DNA of 64,000 bases from Verrucomicrobiaceae bacterium (GCA_027486585.1 JAIXOU010000044.1:1-64000), one strand, 5' to 3'; positions 53,075 to 62,238 are shown, counted from the stretch's first letter. Notes: generated by a model from the sequence alone, not told the origin. Numbers and translations are program-made.

Positions 53075-54658
53075 ATGCGATCCATTGCCTTCATACCCAT
53101 CTTCCTATTCATCCTGTCTCTGGCCAATGCCGCTGATAAACCCAACTTCATCTTCATCCTCTGCGATGATCTAGGCACTGGAGACGTGAAATGCCTGAAT
53201 CCTGAAGGAAAGATCGCGACGCCGAACATGGATCGCCTGGCACGCGAGGGAATGGCCTTCACGGATGCGCATACGCCGTCTAGTGTCTGCACACCCACGC
53301 GCTACGGCACGCTGACAGGGCGCTACAACTGGCGAACAAAGCTGCAAAACGGTGTGTTGGGCGGACTGAGCCCCCATTTGATCCAGCCAGGCCGCCTGAC
53401 AGTGGCGGCGATGCTCAAAGCACAGGGCTACCACACCGCCGCCATCGGTAAATGGCATCTCGGCATGGACTGGGTCATCAAAGATAAACAATCCGTCTCT
53501 GAGCTGACCATTGAATCCCGTGACCAGGCCTGGAGCACGGACTTCACCCAACCCACGACCCATGGACCACTGACGGTAGGCTTTGACCGCTACTTTGGTA
53601 TCGCTGCGTCTCTGGATATGGTGCCGTATGTGTTCATTGATGGAGACCGTGTGACGGCGCAACCAACAGAAGATCGTGACCTAGAAATGGTGCAGGGTGA
53701 GACGAACAAGCATACCCGCAAAGGTCCTGCGGCACCTGGCTTCACAGGTTATGAGGTGCTGCCGACCTTCATCGATAAAGCTGTGGCCTACATTGATGAA
53801 AAAGCCGCCGACGCCAAATCAGGAAAGCCTTTTTTCATCTACCTACCGCTGACGGCACCACACACACCCATCCTGCCGAACCCAGAATGGCGCGGCAAGA
53901 GTGGCCTCAATCAATATGGCGACTTCGTGATGGAGACAGATGCCAACATTGGCCGCCTGCTGAAGGCGTTGGATGATCAAGGGATCGCCAAAGACACGGT
54001 CGTCATTCTGACCAGCGACAATGGTTGCTCTCCCAGCGCTGACTACCCTGCCCTGCTGGCCAAAGGTCACAATCCCAGTGGCAAGTATCGCGGTCATAAA
54101 GCGGACATCTATGAAGGTGGTCACCGGGTGCCCTTCCTCGTGCGCTGGCCAGCTAAAGTGAAGGCAGGTCAAACAAGCACGCAACTCACCTGCCTAACCG
54201 ACTTCACCGCTACAGCGGCTGAGATCACAGGCGCCACACTGCCTGAAACCGCAGCGGAAGATAGCTTCAGCTTCTTGCCCGCCTTGCTCGGTGAGACCGA
54301 CAAAGGTCCAAAGCGCGAATCTCTGGTCAGTCACAGCATCGGCGGCAACTTCGCCATCCGTGAAGGTCAATGGAAACTGGCTCTCTGCCCCGGCAGCGGC
54401 GGCTGGAGCGAACCACGCCCTGGCAAGGAGCCCGCAGGCTCACCGCCTGTGCAGCTCTTTGATCTGGAGGCCGATCTTGGTGAAACGAAAAATCTTCAAG
54501 CCGAGCATCCTGAAATCGTCGCCAGTCTAACGAAAAAGCTGGAGACTCTCATCACCAATGGTCGTAGCACACCAGGTGCTAAGCAGACGAATGATGTCCC
54601 GATTGATGTCTGGAAGAAGACCAAACCAAAAGCTAAGGCGAAGGCGAAGAAAAAGTGA
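53075..54658 (+). CDS. Exported arylsulfatase with a Lys-rich tail (2)
   Basis: The 527-residue protein has a signal peptide (to LANAAD), metal ligands in FILCDD and SDNGC, and the formylglycine site Cys72 in CTPTR. Other family marks are GKWHLG and FIYLPLTAPH. It is a type I sulfatase of a different subfamily from its neighbour, so the pair probably attacks different sulfate positions on one glycan. It also ends in a Lys/Ala tail. It is cotranscribed with the first sulfatase. Confidence 0.92.
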   Translation: MRSIAFIPIFLFILSLANAADKPNFIFILCDDLGTGDVKCLNPEGKIATPNMDRLAREGMAFTDAHTPSSVCTPTRYGTLTGRYNWRTKLQNGVLGGLSPHLIQPGRLTVAAMLKAQGYHTAAIGKWHLGMDWVIKDKQSVSELTIESRDQAWSTDFTQPTTHGPLTVGFDRYFGIAASLDMVPYVFIDGDRVTAQPTEDRDLEMVQGETNKHTRKGPAAPGFTGYEVLPTFIDKAVAYIDEKAADAKSGKPFFIYLPLTAPHTPILPNPEWRGKSGLNQYGDFVMETDANIGRLLKALDDQGIAKDTVVILTSDNGCSPSADYPALLAKGHNPSGKYRGHKADIYEGGHRVPFLVRWPAKVKAGQTSTQLTCLTDFTATAAEITGATLPETAAEDSFSFLPALLGETDKGPKRESLVSHSIGGNFAIREGQWKLALCPGSGGWSEPRPGKEPAGSPPVQLFDLEADLGETKNLQAEHPEIVASLTKKLETLITNGRSTPGAKQTNDVPIDVWKKTKPKAKAKAKKK

Positions 54659-54672
54659 TGAGGCGACTCCAA

Positions 54673-55233
54673 CTAGTGAGGGATAGCGGGAGGGAAGAAT
54701 GCAGAAGCGCAAGCTAATAGAAAAGCACGAATTAGTGTCATCGGTGGCCATTGTTTGACCAATGCAATAAGAATAAAATAGACGATATAAAAGCCGGCCA
54801 TTAGGCAACTGAGAACCCAGGCCATGCCAGTGATCCAAATCAACAGATCATTCAGGTTAGTCGAGACTTTAAGAACAGGCCGCGCTATAGAAATGACTGC
54901 AAAAACCTGTGTGAATCGTGCCCACGTGTAAAAAGTTGGTGTGTGTTGCAACTCTGCCTTTGGCCGATGAAGCAATTCATTGCGAACATTCCGTAACGCA
55001 CAAACAAACCAAAGACAATAAACCGTAATTGATCCCCAAAGCAATGCTGCCCCGTTAAAAGAAAAGTCCATACTTGGCCAAAGTTCTCGACCTAACTCTA
55101 ATAGACCTAGAGCTATTCCGCTTCCAAGCACGCAAGCTGGTATCACATTAATTAGCAGCCTCAAATAAAGCACGACTGCCATTTCATCGACCGCCAGTGC
55201 TTGAAGCCGCGATTTTGTGAACCAGAGATTCAT
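54673..55233 (-). CDS. Polytopic membrane protein of unknown function
   Basis: The 186-residue protein has about four membrane helices, near residues 24-46, 62-82, 108-125 and 130-165. The sequence is rich in Trp, Leu and Ile, with no motif I recognise. It converges with the second sulfatase at a 14-bp gap and is upstream of ispF on the same strand. Its base composition is more AT-rich than its neighbours, which may point to later acquisition. The start is either of two adjacent ATG codons. Confidence 0.65.
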   Translation of the reverse strand: MNLWFTKSRLQALAVDEMAVVLYLRLLINVIPACVLGSGIALGLLELGRELWPSMDFSFNGAALLWGSITVYCLWFVCALRNVRNELLHRPKAELQHTPTFYTWARFTQVFAVISIARPVLKVSTNLNDLLIWITGMAWVLSCLMAGFYIVYFILIALVKQWPPMTLIRAFLLACASAFFPPAIPH

Positions 55234-55257
55234 CAATCAGAAAAAATAGGATTCATA

Positions 55258-55731
55258 CTATCGGCTGACGCAAGCCACGGCCATAGCAGCGATGCCTTCT
55301 TCCCGACCCACGAAGCCCATGCGCTCGTTGGTGGTGGCTTTGATACCCACCTGATCAGGCGCGATGCCAAAAGCAGCAGCGATCTTTTCCTTCATGAGCG
55401 GCGCATGCTTCATCACGCGTGGAGCTTCGGCGATGAGGGTGGAGTCGATGTTTTGCAGCGTGTAGCCTTTTTCAGCAGCAAGTGCGGCGCATTTTTCGAG
55501 GATACGCAGGCTGCAGATACCCTCAATGCTGGCATCGCTAGGCGGGAAATAGTAGCCGATGTCTGGCAAGCCCAGGGCACCGAGCACGGCATCTGCAATG
55601 GCGTGACTGAGTACATCCGCATCTGAATGCCCCTGAAGCCCACGTGTGTGCGGGATCTCAATACCGCCTAGGATTAAAGGGCGGCCTTCTGCAAAAGGGT
55701 GAACGTCATAACCAATGCCAACTCGTGTCAT
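55258..55731 (-). CDS. ispF: 2-C-methyl-D-erythritol 2,4-cyclodiphosphate synthase
   Basis: IspF closes the cyclodiphosphate ring in the MEP pathway to isoprenoids. From the ATG at 55731 the protein is 157 residues, the standard size. Zinc ligands are in GYDVHPF and SDADVLSHAIADA; DIGYYFPPSD, IAEAPR and the C-terminal TTNERMGFVGREEGI match the family. The frame is open far upstream, but into the araC gene region with no family match. Confidence 0.96.
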   Translation of the reverse strand: MTRVGIGYDVHPFAEGRPLILGGIEIPHTRGLQGHSDADVLSHAIADAVLGALGLPDIGYYFPPSDASIEGICSLRILEKCAALAAEKGYTLQNIDSTLIAEAPRVMKHAPLMKEKIAAAFGIAPDQVGIKATTNERMGFVGREEGIAAMAVACVSR

Positions 55732-55777
55732 GGGATCATGTAGAGCAGTGGAGAAAAGATTCCACTGAGAACTCAGG

Positions 55778-56638
55778 CTACTTCCCCAGCGTGCGCATCT
55801 GCGCCCGGTAATCACGCGGCGTGCTACCGACGACTTCTCGGAAGCGCCGATTAAAATTGGCCAAGTTTCGATAACCGCAGTCGAGGGCAATGTCGGTGAT
55901 GTTTTGCTGATCTTCACCGATCATGCGGCAGGCGCGGCCAATGCGGACTTCATTGATGTATTCCGGCACTGTCTTGCCCGTGCGCGAGCGGAAGAATCGG
56001 CTGAAGGCCCCTTCGCTAAGATGCGCGAGTTTGGCTAACTGGGCACGGTCGATGTCCTCAATGAGGTGCTGATTGATGTAATCACAGACGCGCTGCATCC
56101 GATCCTGATCACCGGCATGCAGCGTGGGCTCATAACTGGCACTGGCCAGTGGACGCAGATCTTTGGAGCGCGAGAGCTCATCTAAAATGGCCAAGAGCTC
56201 GACGATCCGCGTCAATCCCTCGACATCCGCTAGGCGGCGCATGCGCTGAGTGATCTTGGTGCGTGCAACGCCGCGGATCTCCAAGCCACGAGCTGAGCGT
56301 CTGAGCACACGCTGCACAGCCTCCATTTCCGGCAGCTGCAGAAAATCTTTACCGAGGAAACTATCATTGAAGCGCACAATGACCGCATCCACCGAAGCAC
56401 CGACGCCTTCATCCTGATGCCAGACATGCGGCAGATTGGTGCCGAGCAGCACGAGGTCTCCGTCCATCAATGGGGCGATATTATCCCCCACGACTCGGTG
56501 CCCACGGCTACGGATAGCGAGCGTCAGCTGATACTCGGGGTGGAAATGCCAACGCGTGCCATAATCGGGTCCGTGGACCGTTTCACAGTGGAAGGACTCC
56601 CAGTCGCGATGCGGGACTTTTTCAAAAACAGGCTTCAT
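55778..56638 (-). CDS. AraC-family transcriptional regulator with cupin sensor
   Basis: The 286-residue protein has an N-terminal cupin domain (TRWHFHPEYQLTLA, GDLVLLGTNLPHVWH) that would bind a small ligand such as a sugar. The C-terminus is a double helix-turn-helix of the AraC type, seen as LAHLSEGAFSRFFRSRTGKT and ITDIALDCGYRNLANFNRRF. It resembles regulators of carbohydrate use. The start at 56638 (MKPVFEK) is chosen. The regulated genes cannot be told; the nearby sulfatases are a guess. Confidence 0.9.
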   Translation of the reverse strand: MKPVFEKVPHRDWESFHCETVHGPDYGTRWHFHPEYQLTLAIRSRGHRVVGDNIAPLMDGDLVLLGTNLPHVWHQDEGVGASVDAVIVRFNDSFLGKDFLQLPEMEAVQRVLRRSARGLEIRGVARTKITQRMRRLADVEGLTRIVELLAILDELSRSKDLRPLASASYEPTLHAGDQDRMQRVCDYINQHLIEDIDRAQLAKLAHLSEGAFSRFFRSRTGKTVPEYINEVRIGRACRMIGEDQQNITDIALDCGYRNLANFNRRFREVVGSTPRDYRAQMRTLGK

Positions 56639-56801
56639 GTCATACCCATTAACTCCAAGGAGAGGGCAGAACTCAAAACAAAATGATGTCTTTAGATGTT
56701 TTGCCGTCAATTTATCAAACTAAACGGCTCCTGCAAAAGTCAGGCTCATAGCGGCGGCCCTAGACCGAGGAAAAGTTGGCTGGTTAAAAAATAGGTTCCA
56801 A

Positions 56802-57584
56802 TCAACGCCGAATCCAACGTGTCCCATAAGCCACACTCCATTGATATTTCCGAGCGTGCTCGCGAATCAAAAAGGGTAAATCTTTTTCCAGCATGAGATC
56901 GAAATGCTCTGAGAGGACACTTTTCAACCAATCTCGCGTCGATCCCTGAGGCCAATGACCGCGTGGAGTGAATTCCTCCAACCAAGTGCAGGGCGTCGTC
57001 AGTAACAACTGACCCCCGGACTTCACCAAATCAGGCAAGCGCGCAATCAAGAGCTGTGGATCAGTCAGTCGGCAGAGCAGATTGGCCGCATGTACAAGAT
57101 CAAACTGACCAAGATCCGCGCGCAAGGACATCGCATCTCCCTGCTCAAACTGGACACGATCCCGAGGACAATCTGCCGGCACACTAGCAACGAGTTGTGT
57201 CATTGCCTGAGCTTCATCGAGCCTTTGGTAAGGTAAATCACCCGTGATCAATGCATTGGCTGCATCAATAAAGTTATGGCTGTAATCGATGCCAATGACC
57301 GACTTGGCAGAGCGCGCAAGCTCAAATGAGGATCGACCGACAGCGCAGCCCAGATCCAATACCGAATCAGCTTTGCGGTCAAAATCCGTCAACTCCGAAA
57401 CCGTGCGGACAGCAAAACCTAGTGCTGTTCCTGGTCCCTGCTCCCATGGAAGAACCTCATGATCTGCCCCATAATGAAAAAGTAGATATTCATCAAGCAG
57501 GCGACGCGTTTCGTAGATATTCACGTGAGAAGGTTTGAACTTTGAGTGTTGGGATCGACTATTACGCCGTTGGGGCAAAAGCAT
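56802..57584 (-). CDS. OvoA C-terminal-type SAM methyltransferase (4-mercaptohistidine N1-methyltransferase-like)
   Basis: The 260-residue protein has a class I methyltransferase fold with SAM motif I DLGCAVGRSSFEL, post-I VIGIDYSHNFI, then FDLVHAANLLCRL and LLTTPCTWLEEFTP. These, with the start NIYETRRLLDEYLLFHYG, match the C-terminal methyltransferase part of the ovothiol enzyme OvoA. The sulfoxide synthase part is not fused and is not in the window, so it must lie elsewhere or the protein acts on another substrate. The start may be the ATG at 57584 or a GTG at 57524. Confidence 0.8.
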   Translation of the reverse strand: MLLPQRRNSRSQHSKFKPSHVNIYETRRLLDEYLLFHYGADHEVLPWEQGPGTALGFAVRTVSELTDFDRKADSVLDLGCAVGRSSFELARSAKSVIGIDYSHNFIDAANALITGDLPYQRLDEAQAMTQLVASVPADCPRDRVQFEQGDAMSLRADLGQFDLVHAANLLCRLTDPQLLIARLPDLVKSGGQLLLTTPCTWLEEFTPRGHWPQGSTRDWLKSVLSEHFDLMLEKDLPFLIREHARKYQWSVAYGTRWIRR

Positions 57585-57726
57585 ATGCCAATAATCATTC
57601 GTGGTGGAAAATCTAGAGCCACCGCAAAACGCACCTTGATCCAACTGACTAGCCCAAAAAACCTCGTTTACGCAGCGCAGATTTTTGCTTGGCGTTGAGC
57701 CACAGATAAGCTAGCCATCACGCCCC

Positions 57727-59229
57727 ATGTTCTTGGTTCTATTTCGCATCTCATGTTTCGTTTTGATTGCGAACATTCTCTCAATCAAAGTGACTGCGCA
57801 ATCCGCGCCCGTCGCAAAGCCTCGTATTGAGCCAGGGCTGGAAGAAGCCGTCAAATGGTCATGGAGCGTTCAAGCTTCGGATGAAAAAGACTGGGGATTT
57901 AGCATTAAATCACCCGAGCAGGAAACAGAAATGGTGACAGCGGGCGTGCCTGCGATAACTCCAACAACCACCATCAAACCCATCGAAATTCGACCGACGG
58001 AATATAGCGTCAAAAGTGGTGATGCCCTTGGCCTTATTTCACGAAAATACGGCATGTCGGTCTTGCAACTCAAGACCTTTAACGGCTTAACCAAGGACAC
58101 CATTCGTGTCGGGCAAATCTTAAAGATCCCGACTCTGGAAGAGATCAAAGCCATGATGCCTCCTCCTCCACCTGAGCCAAAAGTCGTTGAAAAAGTGGCC
58201 CCTAAGGTGGAGAAGAAAGAACCTATTTTAACTCGAGAAGTCGAAAATGTGCTTTTCCAAGTTTTTTTAGATCGTGAGAAATTTTCCACGGGCCCAATCG
58301 ATGGGAACCCTGGACCCTCCTTTGAAAAAGCTCTTCAGCTCTACCGAACTGTTCATGACGACGTCCCCGGTCTAGATCCACTTCAAAAGAAAGCCCTTGC
58401 TAGCGTGGGTGAGGCCTTCACCCGCTATAAACTCAAAGCCGAAGACTTTCGCTTCATCGCCACAGAGAGCGAAGAAACAACCAAAAACCAGAAACCAGTG
58501 CGGAAATCAAAGACGCGACTTCCCATGCCTGAACCGTCACCTTTGACTTATGAGCAGCTCATCACCAAGCCAGTACTGGTCTATCGCACACCCTGGGAAT
58601 TCATCGCCGAGCGCTTTCACTGTGACGAGACCTTCTTGAGAAAACAGAATCCGAAAATCCTAGGAATACCAACCGCTGGCACTGAATTCCTTGTTCCAAA
58701 CGTAATTCCTTTTGAGGTCGAGCAAGCGCTGGCAACTCCTCTACAGCCAGCCCCAGACCCTGCCAAACCCATCACTGCTGCGATAGTGGATCTTTCTCGA
58801 CTGGAGATCTTTGAATCTGGCAAACTCATTGCAGTGATGCCTTTGTCCTCAGCCCGCCCTGATCTCCGTGGTCGTGGCACTTGGACCATTCTAGATGTGG
58901 TGCCGCGCCCACGTCTCGTGACGAAGCAGGAAATCAAAACCAAGCCAGTCACTGGAGTCTGGAACACCCCCGTAGCCGAGCAGACCTCCCCTGAGGCACC
59001 CAAACCCGAACAATTTCTGGCTCCTGGCCCGAACAATCCCTGCGGTATTCTTTGGATCAATCTCGCCAAAGCCAAAACCACCACTGCCCTTCCCTATGGT
59101 CTGCACGGCACAAGCATTCCTGGCCGAATGAAATCCCAAGAGAGCCTCGGCGGCTTCCGCTTAGCCAACTGGGACATCGCGCGCGCTGTGCGGCTTTTGC
59201 CACCAGGAACGCCACTTCAGTGGAGATAA
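57727..59229 (+). CDS. Exported LysM protein with a catalytically dead YkuD domain
   Basis: The 500-residue protein has a signal peptide (to VTAQSA), a LysM domain (EYSVKSGDALGLISRKYG to ILKIP, residues 97-137), a Pro-rich linker, a second LysM-like region near 280-330 and a C-terminal domain laid out like an L,D-transpeptidase. In that domain YGLHG keeps the first His. The SHGCIRL motif reads SLGGFRL, so the catalytic His and Cys are both gone. It probably binds peptidoglycan without cross-linking it. It is convergent with the symporter gene, with no gap. Confidence 0.82.
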   Translation: MFLVLFRISCFVLIANILSIKVTAQSAPVAKPRIEPGLEEAVKWSWSVQASDEKDWGFSIKSPEQETEMVTAGVPAITPTTTIKPIEIRPTEYSVKSGDALGLISRKYGMSVLQLKTFNGLTKDTIRVGQILKIPTLEEIKAMMPPPPPEPKVVEKVAPKVEKKEPILTREVENVLFQVFLDREKFSTGPIDGNPGPSFEKALQLYRTVHDDVPGLDPLQKKALASVGEAFTRYKLKAEDFRFIATESEETTKNQKPVRKSKTRLPMPEPSPLTYEQLITKPVLVYRTPWEFIAERFHCDETFLRKQNPKILGIPTAGTEFLVPNVIPFEVEQALATPLQPAPDPAKPITAAIVDLSRLEIFESGKLIAVMPLSSARPDLRGRGTWTILDVVPRPRLVTKQEIKTKPVTGVWNTPVAEQTSPEAPKPEQFLAPGPNNPCGILWINLAKAKTTTALPYGLHGTSIPGRMKSQESLGGFRLANWDIARAVRLLPPGTPLQWR

Positions 59230-60867
59230 TCAATTCTCCGCTAAAAACCGATGCTGCTGTTTCTCGATAGGCGTGCGGAACATCATGGCGATGGTGAAGG
59301 TGGCGATGGTGCCAAACATGATGCGCCAAGGAAACTCGATGATGGGCATCCATTCGGGGCGAGGGATGCCGTTGGCACCGAAAAGTTGCATCACGTCTTT
59401 ATCCAGTCCGCTCAGGTAAGCCACCACGATAAAGCCGGCGATCATGGCGATGACGTTGCCAAAATCATTGCCGCGCGTTTTGGTGAACAAGCCTGTCATA
59501 AACACGCCCAGCAGTGAGCCATACGTATAACCAAAGATGCCAAGAATGATTGGCAGGATGCGGAGTTGCGGATTGTGGGAGGTCACATAGGCCGTGGCCA
59601 GCGCGACGGAGACAAGCAGGGTTGCAAACAACACAGTGCCAAAACGCAGCACTTTGACTTTGCCAGCATCGGTTTTGGGCTCGCCAAACCAATGGAAATG
59701 GAAGTCGCGCACATAGCTCACAGCGAGTGAGTTTAAGGCGGTGCTGAGAGAACCCATCGTCGTGGCTAGCACGCCAGCGATCACCAGACCGCGCAGACCA
59801 GCAGGCATGACCGTGAGCACAAAATAGGGGAAGACTTTGTTTGAGGAGACCACGCCGTTTACGCCTTTTGGCAGGAGCGTGTCCACGTTCTGCTGATAGA
59901 AAACGTAGAGTAGAATGCCGATGCCGAGCACGACCAAGGTGATCGGAATATCGGCTAGGCCGGAGAGCATGGTGGCCACAGCGCTTTGACGTTTGTTCTT
60001 GGCTGTCAACATGCGCTGAACCATGTCTTGGTCGGTTCCATGGGTGGCTAGAGTGACAAAGGTAGAGCCGAGGAAGGCCGCCCAGAGTGTGTATTCCTGC
60101 TCCAGCACATGCTTCACATTTCCCCAGAAGCCGAGACCTTCCTGCGTGCCCAAGTCGATCACTTTCAGATCAGTCGGCCCTGTCAGCAAAGCCGTGGCCC
60201 CACTCCAACCGCCGGGGATGTGGCTGAGCAAATAGAAGAGTGAGAAACCTAGCGCAAAAACCAGCACAATGATTTGCAGCACATCCGTCCAGATCACTGC
60301 GCGAATGCCACCGAGGGTGGTATAAACAGCTGTCAGTAAAGTCACGATGACTAGGGCCACTGCCGTGAGCCAAAACTCTGTGGCTGGTGAGATGATGAGT
60401 CCAGGATTCTGCAAATGCCAGATGATGACCAGAATCATCGTTGGAACCCAGAGCCGTGTACCACTGGCCAGCAGTCGCGTGATCAAAAACACGCCCGATG
60501 ATAGACGATGCGTCACTGGTCCAAAGCGTGTCCCGAGAAACTCATAAATGCTCACGACGCCATGTTTATAGTAGGCGGGAATGAACACCGCACTCACGAC
60601 CACACGGGCCAATAAGTAACCCAGCATCAACTGAACATAGGTGAAATTGCGCAGCGCGTAGCCTTCACCAGGAGCACCAAAAAAAGTGCCCGCGCTAATC
60701 TCAGCGGCCAGAATGGAGGCCAGCACCGCCCACCAAGCAATCTGGCGATCTCCAAGCGCAAAGCCTTCCATGGAACCACTCTTGCTACGCTGAGATAATC
60801 CTATCCACAGGATCAGACCAAAGTAGGCGAGCAGGACAACAGCATCAATAAGTAGAGCGGAGGACAT
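59230..60867 (-). CDS. Sodium/solute symporter (SSS family)
   Basis: The 545-residue inner-membrane protein has about 13-14 helices and the SSS pattern: GLSQRSKSGSMEGFALGDRQ, WWAVLASILAAEISAGTF and a GTRLWVPTM loop. It moves a solute with sodium; related verrucomicrobial and planctomycetal carriers take up sugars, sialic acid or similar compounds. The start at 60867 (MSSALLID) is preferred over an ATG nine codons upstream. It ends directly at the stop of the LysM protein and is divergent from the metal-binding lipoprotein. Confidence 0.88.
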   Translation of the reverse strand: MSSALLIDAVVLLAYFGLILWIGLSQRSKSGSMEGFALGDRQIAWWAVLASILAAEISAGTFFGAPGEGYALRNFTYVQLMLGYLLARVVVSAVFIPAYYKHGVVSIYEFLGTRFGPVTHRLSSGVFLITRLLASGTRLWVPTMILVIIWHLQNPGLIISPATEFWLTAVALVIVTLLTAVYTTLGGIRAVIWTDVLQIIVLVFALGFSLFYLLSHIPGGWSGATALLTGPTDLKVIDLGTQEGLGFWGNVKHVLEQEYTLWAAFLGSTFVTLATHGTDQDMVQRMLTAKNKRQSAVATMLSGLADIPITLVVLGIGILLYVFYQQNVDTLLPKGVNGVVSSNKVFPYFVLTVMPAGLRGLVIAGVLATTMGSLSTALNSLAVSYVRDFHFHWFGEPKTDAGKVKVLRFGTVLFATLLVSVALATAYVTSHNPQLRILPIILGIFGYTYGSLLGVFMTGLFTKTRGNDFGNVIAMIAGFIVVAYLSGLDKDVMQLFGANGIPRPEWMPIIEFPWRIMFGTIATFTIAMMFRTPIEKQQHRFLAEN

Positions 60868-60950
60868 GGCACTGATTATGGAGTGCAGATGCACGATACG
60901 CCAAGATATATGTGGAGAGATCGGGTGAAACTCGCGTAAAATATCCCGCT

Positions 60951-61886
60951 ATGATTACACGCCCTCTTTGCTCCCTCATCATCCTGTCCGCGATTCTTCT
61001 CAGCGCCTGCAAGCCTGCAGATCAAAGCAGTTCAGGACCCCCAGTGCAACAATCCGCCAAGCCGCAGGTCTATGTCGCCAATTATCCTCTCAAATACTTC
61101 GCCGAAAGACTCGGTGCGGATGCTGTGGACGTTAAATTTCCTGCGCCAGCAGATGAAGATCCCGCCTTTTGGCAACCCGATGATGCAGCGATCAGCGCCT
61201 ACCAGTCAGCCGATCTGATTCTGATGAATGGAGCCACCTATTCGAAGTGGGCAGAAAAAGTGACACTTCCAGAATCCAAGCTGGTGGATACTTCAGCAGG
61301 ATTCAAAGCGCAGTACATCGAGATCAAAGCCGACAGCACGCACAGCCACGGCCCCGGCGGTGAGCACAGTCACAGCGGCACAGCCTTCACCACCTGGTTA
61401 GACTTGATCCAGGCCGCCCAACAAGCAGAAACAGTCTCCGCAGCGCTGCAAGAGCTCGTCTCAAAAGAAGCCGCAGAACAGATCAAGTCACGCATGGCTT
61501 TTTTGAAATCGGAGCTTGAGTCATTGAATCAACGTTTGTTATCCTGTGGCAGCCGATTGGTCAATGCGCCTCTAGTGGCTTCCCATCCTGTCTATCATTA
61601 CTGGGCTCGGCGCTATGGCTTTAACCTGCAATCGCTTCTCTGGGAACCAGAAGTGGTACCTGACGACAAAGCGATGGAAGCATTGAAGGCCATCCTCGCC
61701 AAGCATCCCGCTAAGTGGATGATTTGGGAAGGCAGCCCAGCTCCTGAAAGCGTGGCTAAGCTGGAAGCTATCGGCGTTAAAAGCCTGGTCTTTGATCCTT
61801 GCGGAAACGTGCCAGATCAGGGCGATTTCATGAGCGTGATGAAGGCCAATATTGAAGGTTTGGAAAAGGCATTTAACCACCCCTGA
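60951..61886 (+). CDS. Metal ABC transporter substrate-binding lipoprotein (ZnuA-like, altered site)
   Basis: The 311-residue protein has a lipobox (LLSACK, Cys19) and the cluster A-I fold of zinc/manganese-binding proteins. A His-rich loop, HSHGPGGEHSHSG, lies near residue 130. The second His (ASHPVYHYW), Glu (WEGSP) and Asp (VFDPCG) ligand positions are present. Where ZnuA has GASPHxFEP, this protein has DEDPAFWQP, so the first His ligand is missing. No permease or ATPase adjoins. Function in metal capture is likely but not proven. The ATG at 60951 gives the signal peptide. Confidence 0.8.
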   Translation: MITRPLCSLIILSAILLSACKPADQSSSGPPVQQSAKPQVYVANYPLKYFAERLGADAVDVKFPAPADEDPAFWQPDDAAISAYQSADLILMNGATYSKWAEKVTLPESKLVDTSAGFKAQYIEIKADSTHSHGPGGEHSHSGTAFTTWLDLIQAAQQAETVSAALQELVSKEAAEQIKSRMAFLKSELESLNQRLLSCGSRLVNAPLVASHPVYHYWARRYGFNLQSLLWEPEVVPDDKAMEALKAILAKHPAKWMIWEGSPAPESVAKLEAIGVKSLVFDPCGNVPDQGDFMSVMKANIEGLEKAFNHP

Positions 61887-61949
61887 GCTAACTTAGGCAT
61901 GAAATGACAAAGTCAGGCGCAGCACGATAAAAAAGATTCGTATTTGTTG

Positions 61950-61979
61950 TTGACGCCTCTAAAACCTATGGCATTATAG
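61950..61979 (+). promoter_or_regulatory. Promoter of a probable non-coding RNA
   Basis: TTGACG (61950-61955) lies 16-18 bp before CATTAT/TTATAG (61972-61979). Transcription would start near 61985. A good intrinsic terminator ends the unit at 62238, so the pair frames a transcript of about 250 bases. Confidence 0.55.
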
Positions 61980-61984
61980 CCACC

Positions 61985-62238
61985 TCACCCAATTTACCGC
62001 TTTCCATGATCCTCCTATCCATAGCCCTCAATCTTCGCCCGACTCTCTCAGAGCGTGGAGCCGAGAGCTGTGCTGTCCGGTTAGGATTGGGCATTATGGC
62101 TTTCGACCATCAAGGGATGGGTTTGTTTAAACCCACAGCGGAGGACAACGAGCAGCGCGGCTAGACCGCAGGTTTTCATCAAACCCAGGCATTTTCAGCC
62201 CTGCTCGCCCTCTCCAAGGCAGCAGGGCTTTTTCTTTT
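61985..62238 (+). ncRNA. Probable structured RNA, unidentified
   Basis: The stretch between promoter and terminator can fold. CCATAGCCC with AATC (62023-62038 region) pairs with GATT and GGGCATTATGG near 62086-62100, and GGGTTT with AAACCC forms a hairpin near 62123-62138. It does not match 6S, tmRNA, RNase P or SRP RNA by their core motifs. A 52-codon frame (62006-62164, start MILLSIALNLRP) is an alternative reading, but it has no ribosome-binding site and overlaps the stems. I favour RNA. Confidence 0.4.
62197..62238 (+). terminator. Intrinsic terminator of the probable RNA
   Basis: AGCCCTGCT (62197-62205) pairs with AGCAGGGCT (62221-62229), followed by a run of T broken by one C. Confidence 0.85.

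Noticed and set aside
61985-62238. 6S RNA, tmRNA, RNase P RNA or SRP RNA
   Set aside because: None of the conserved core sequences of these RNAs could be found on either strand.
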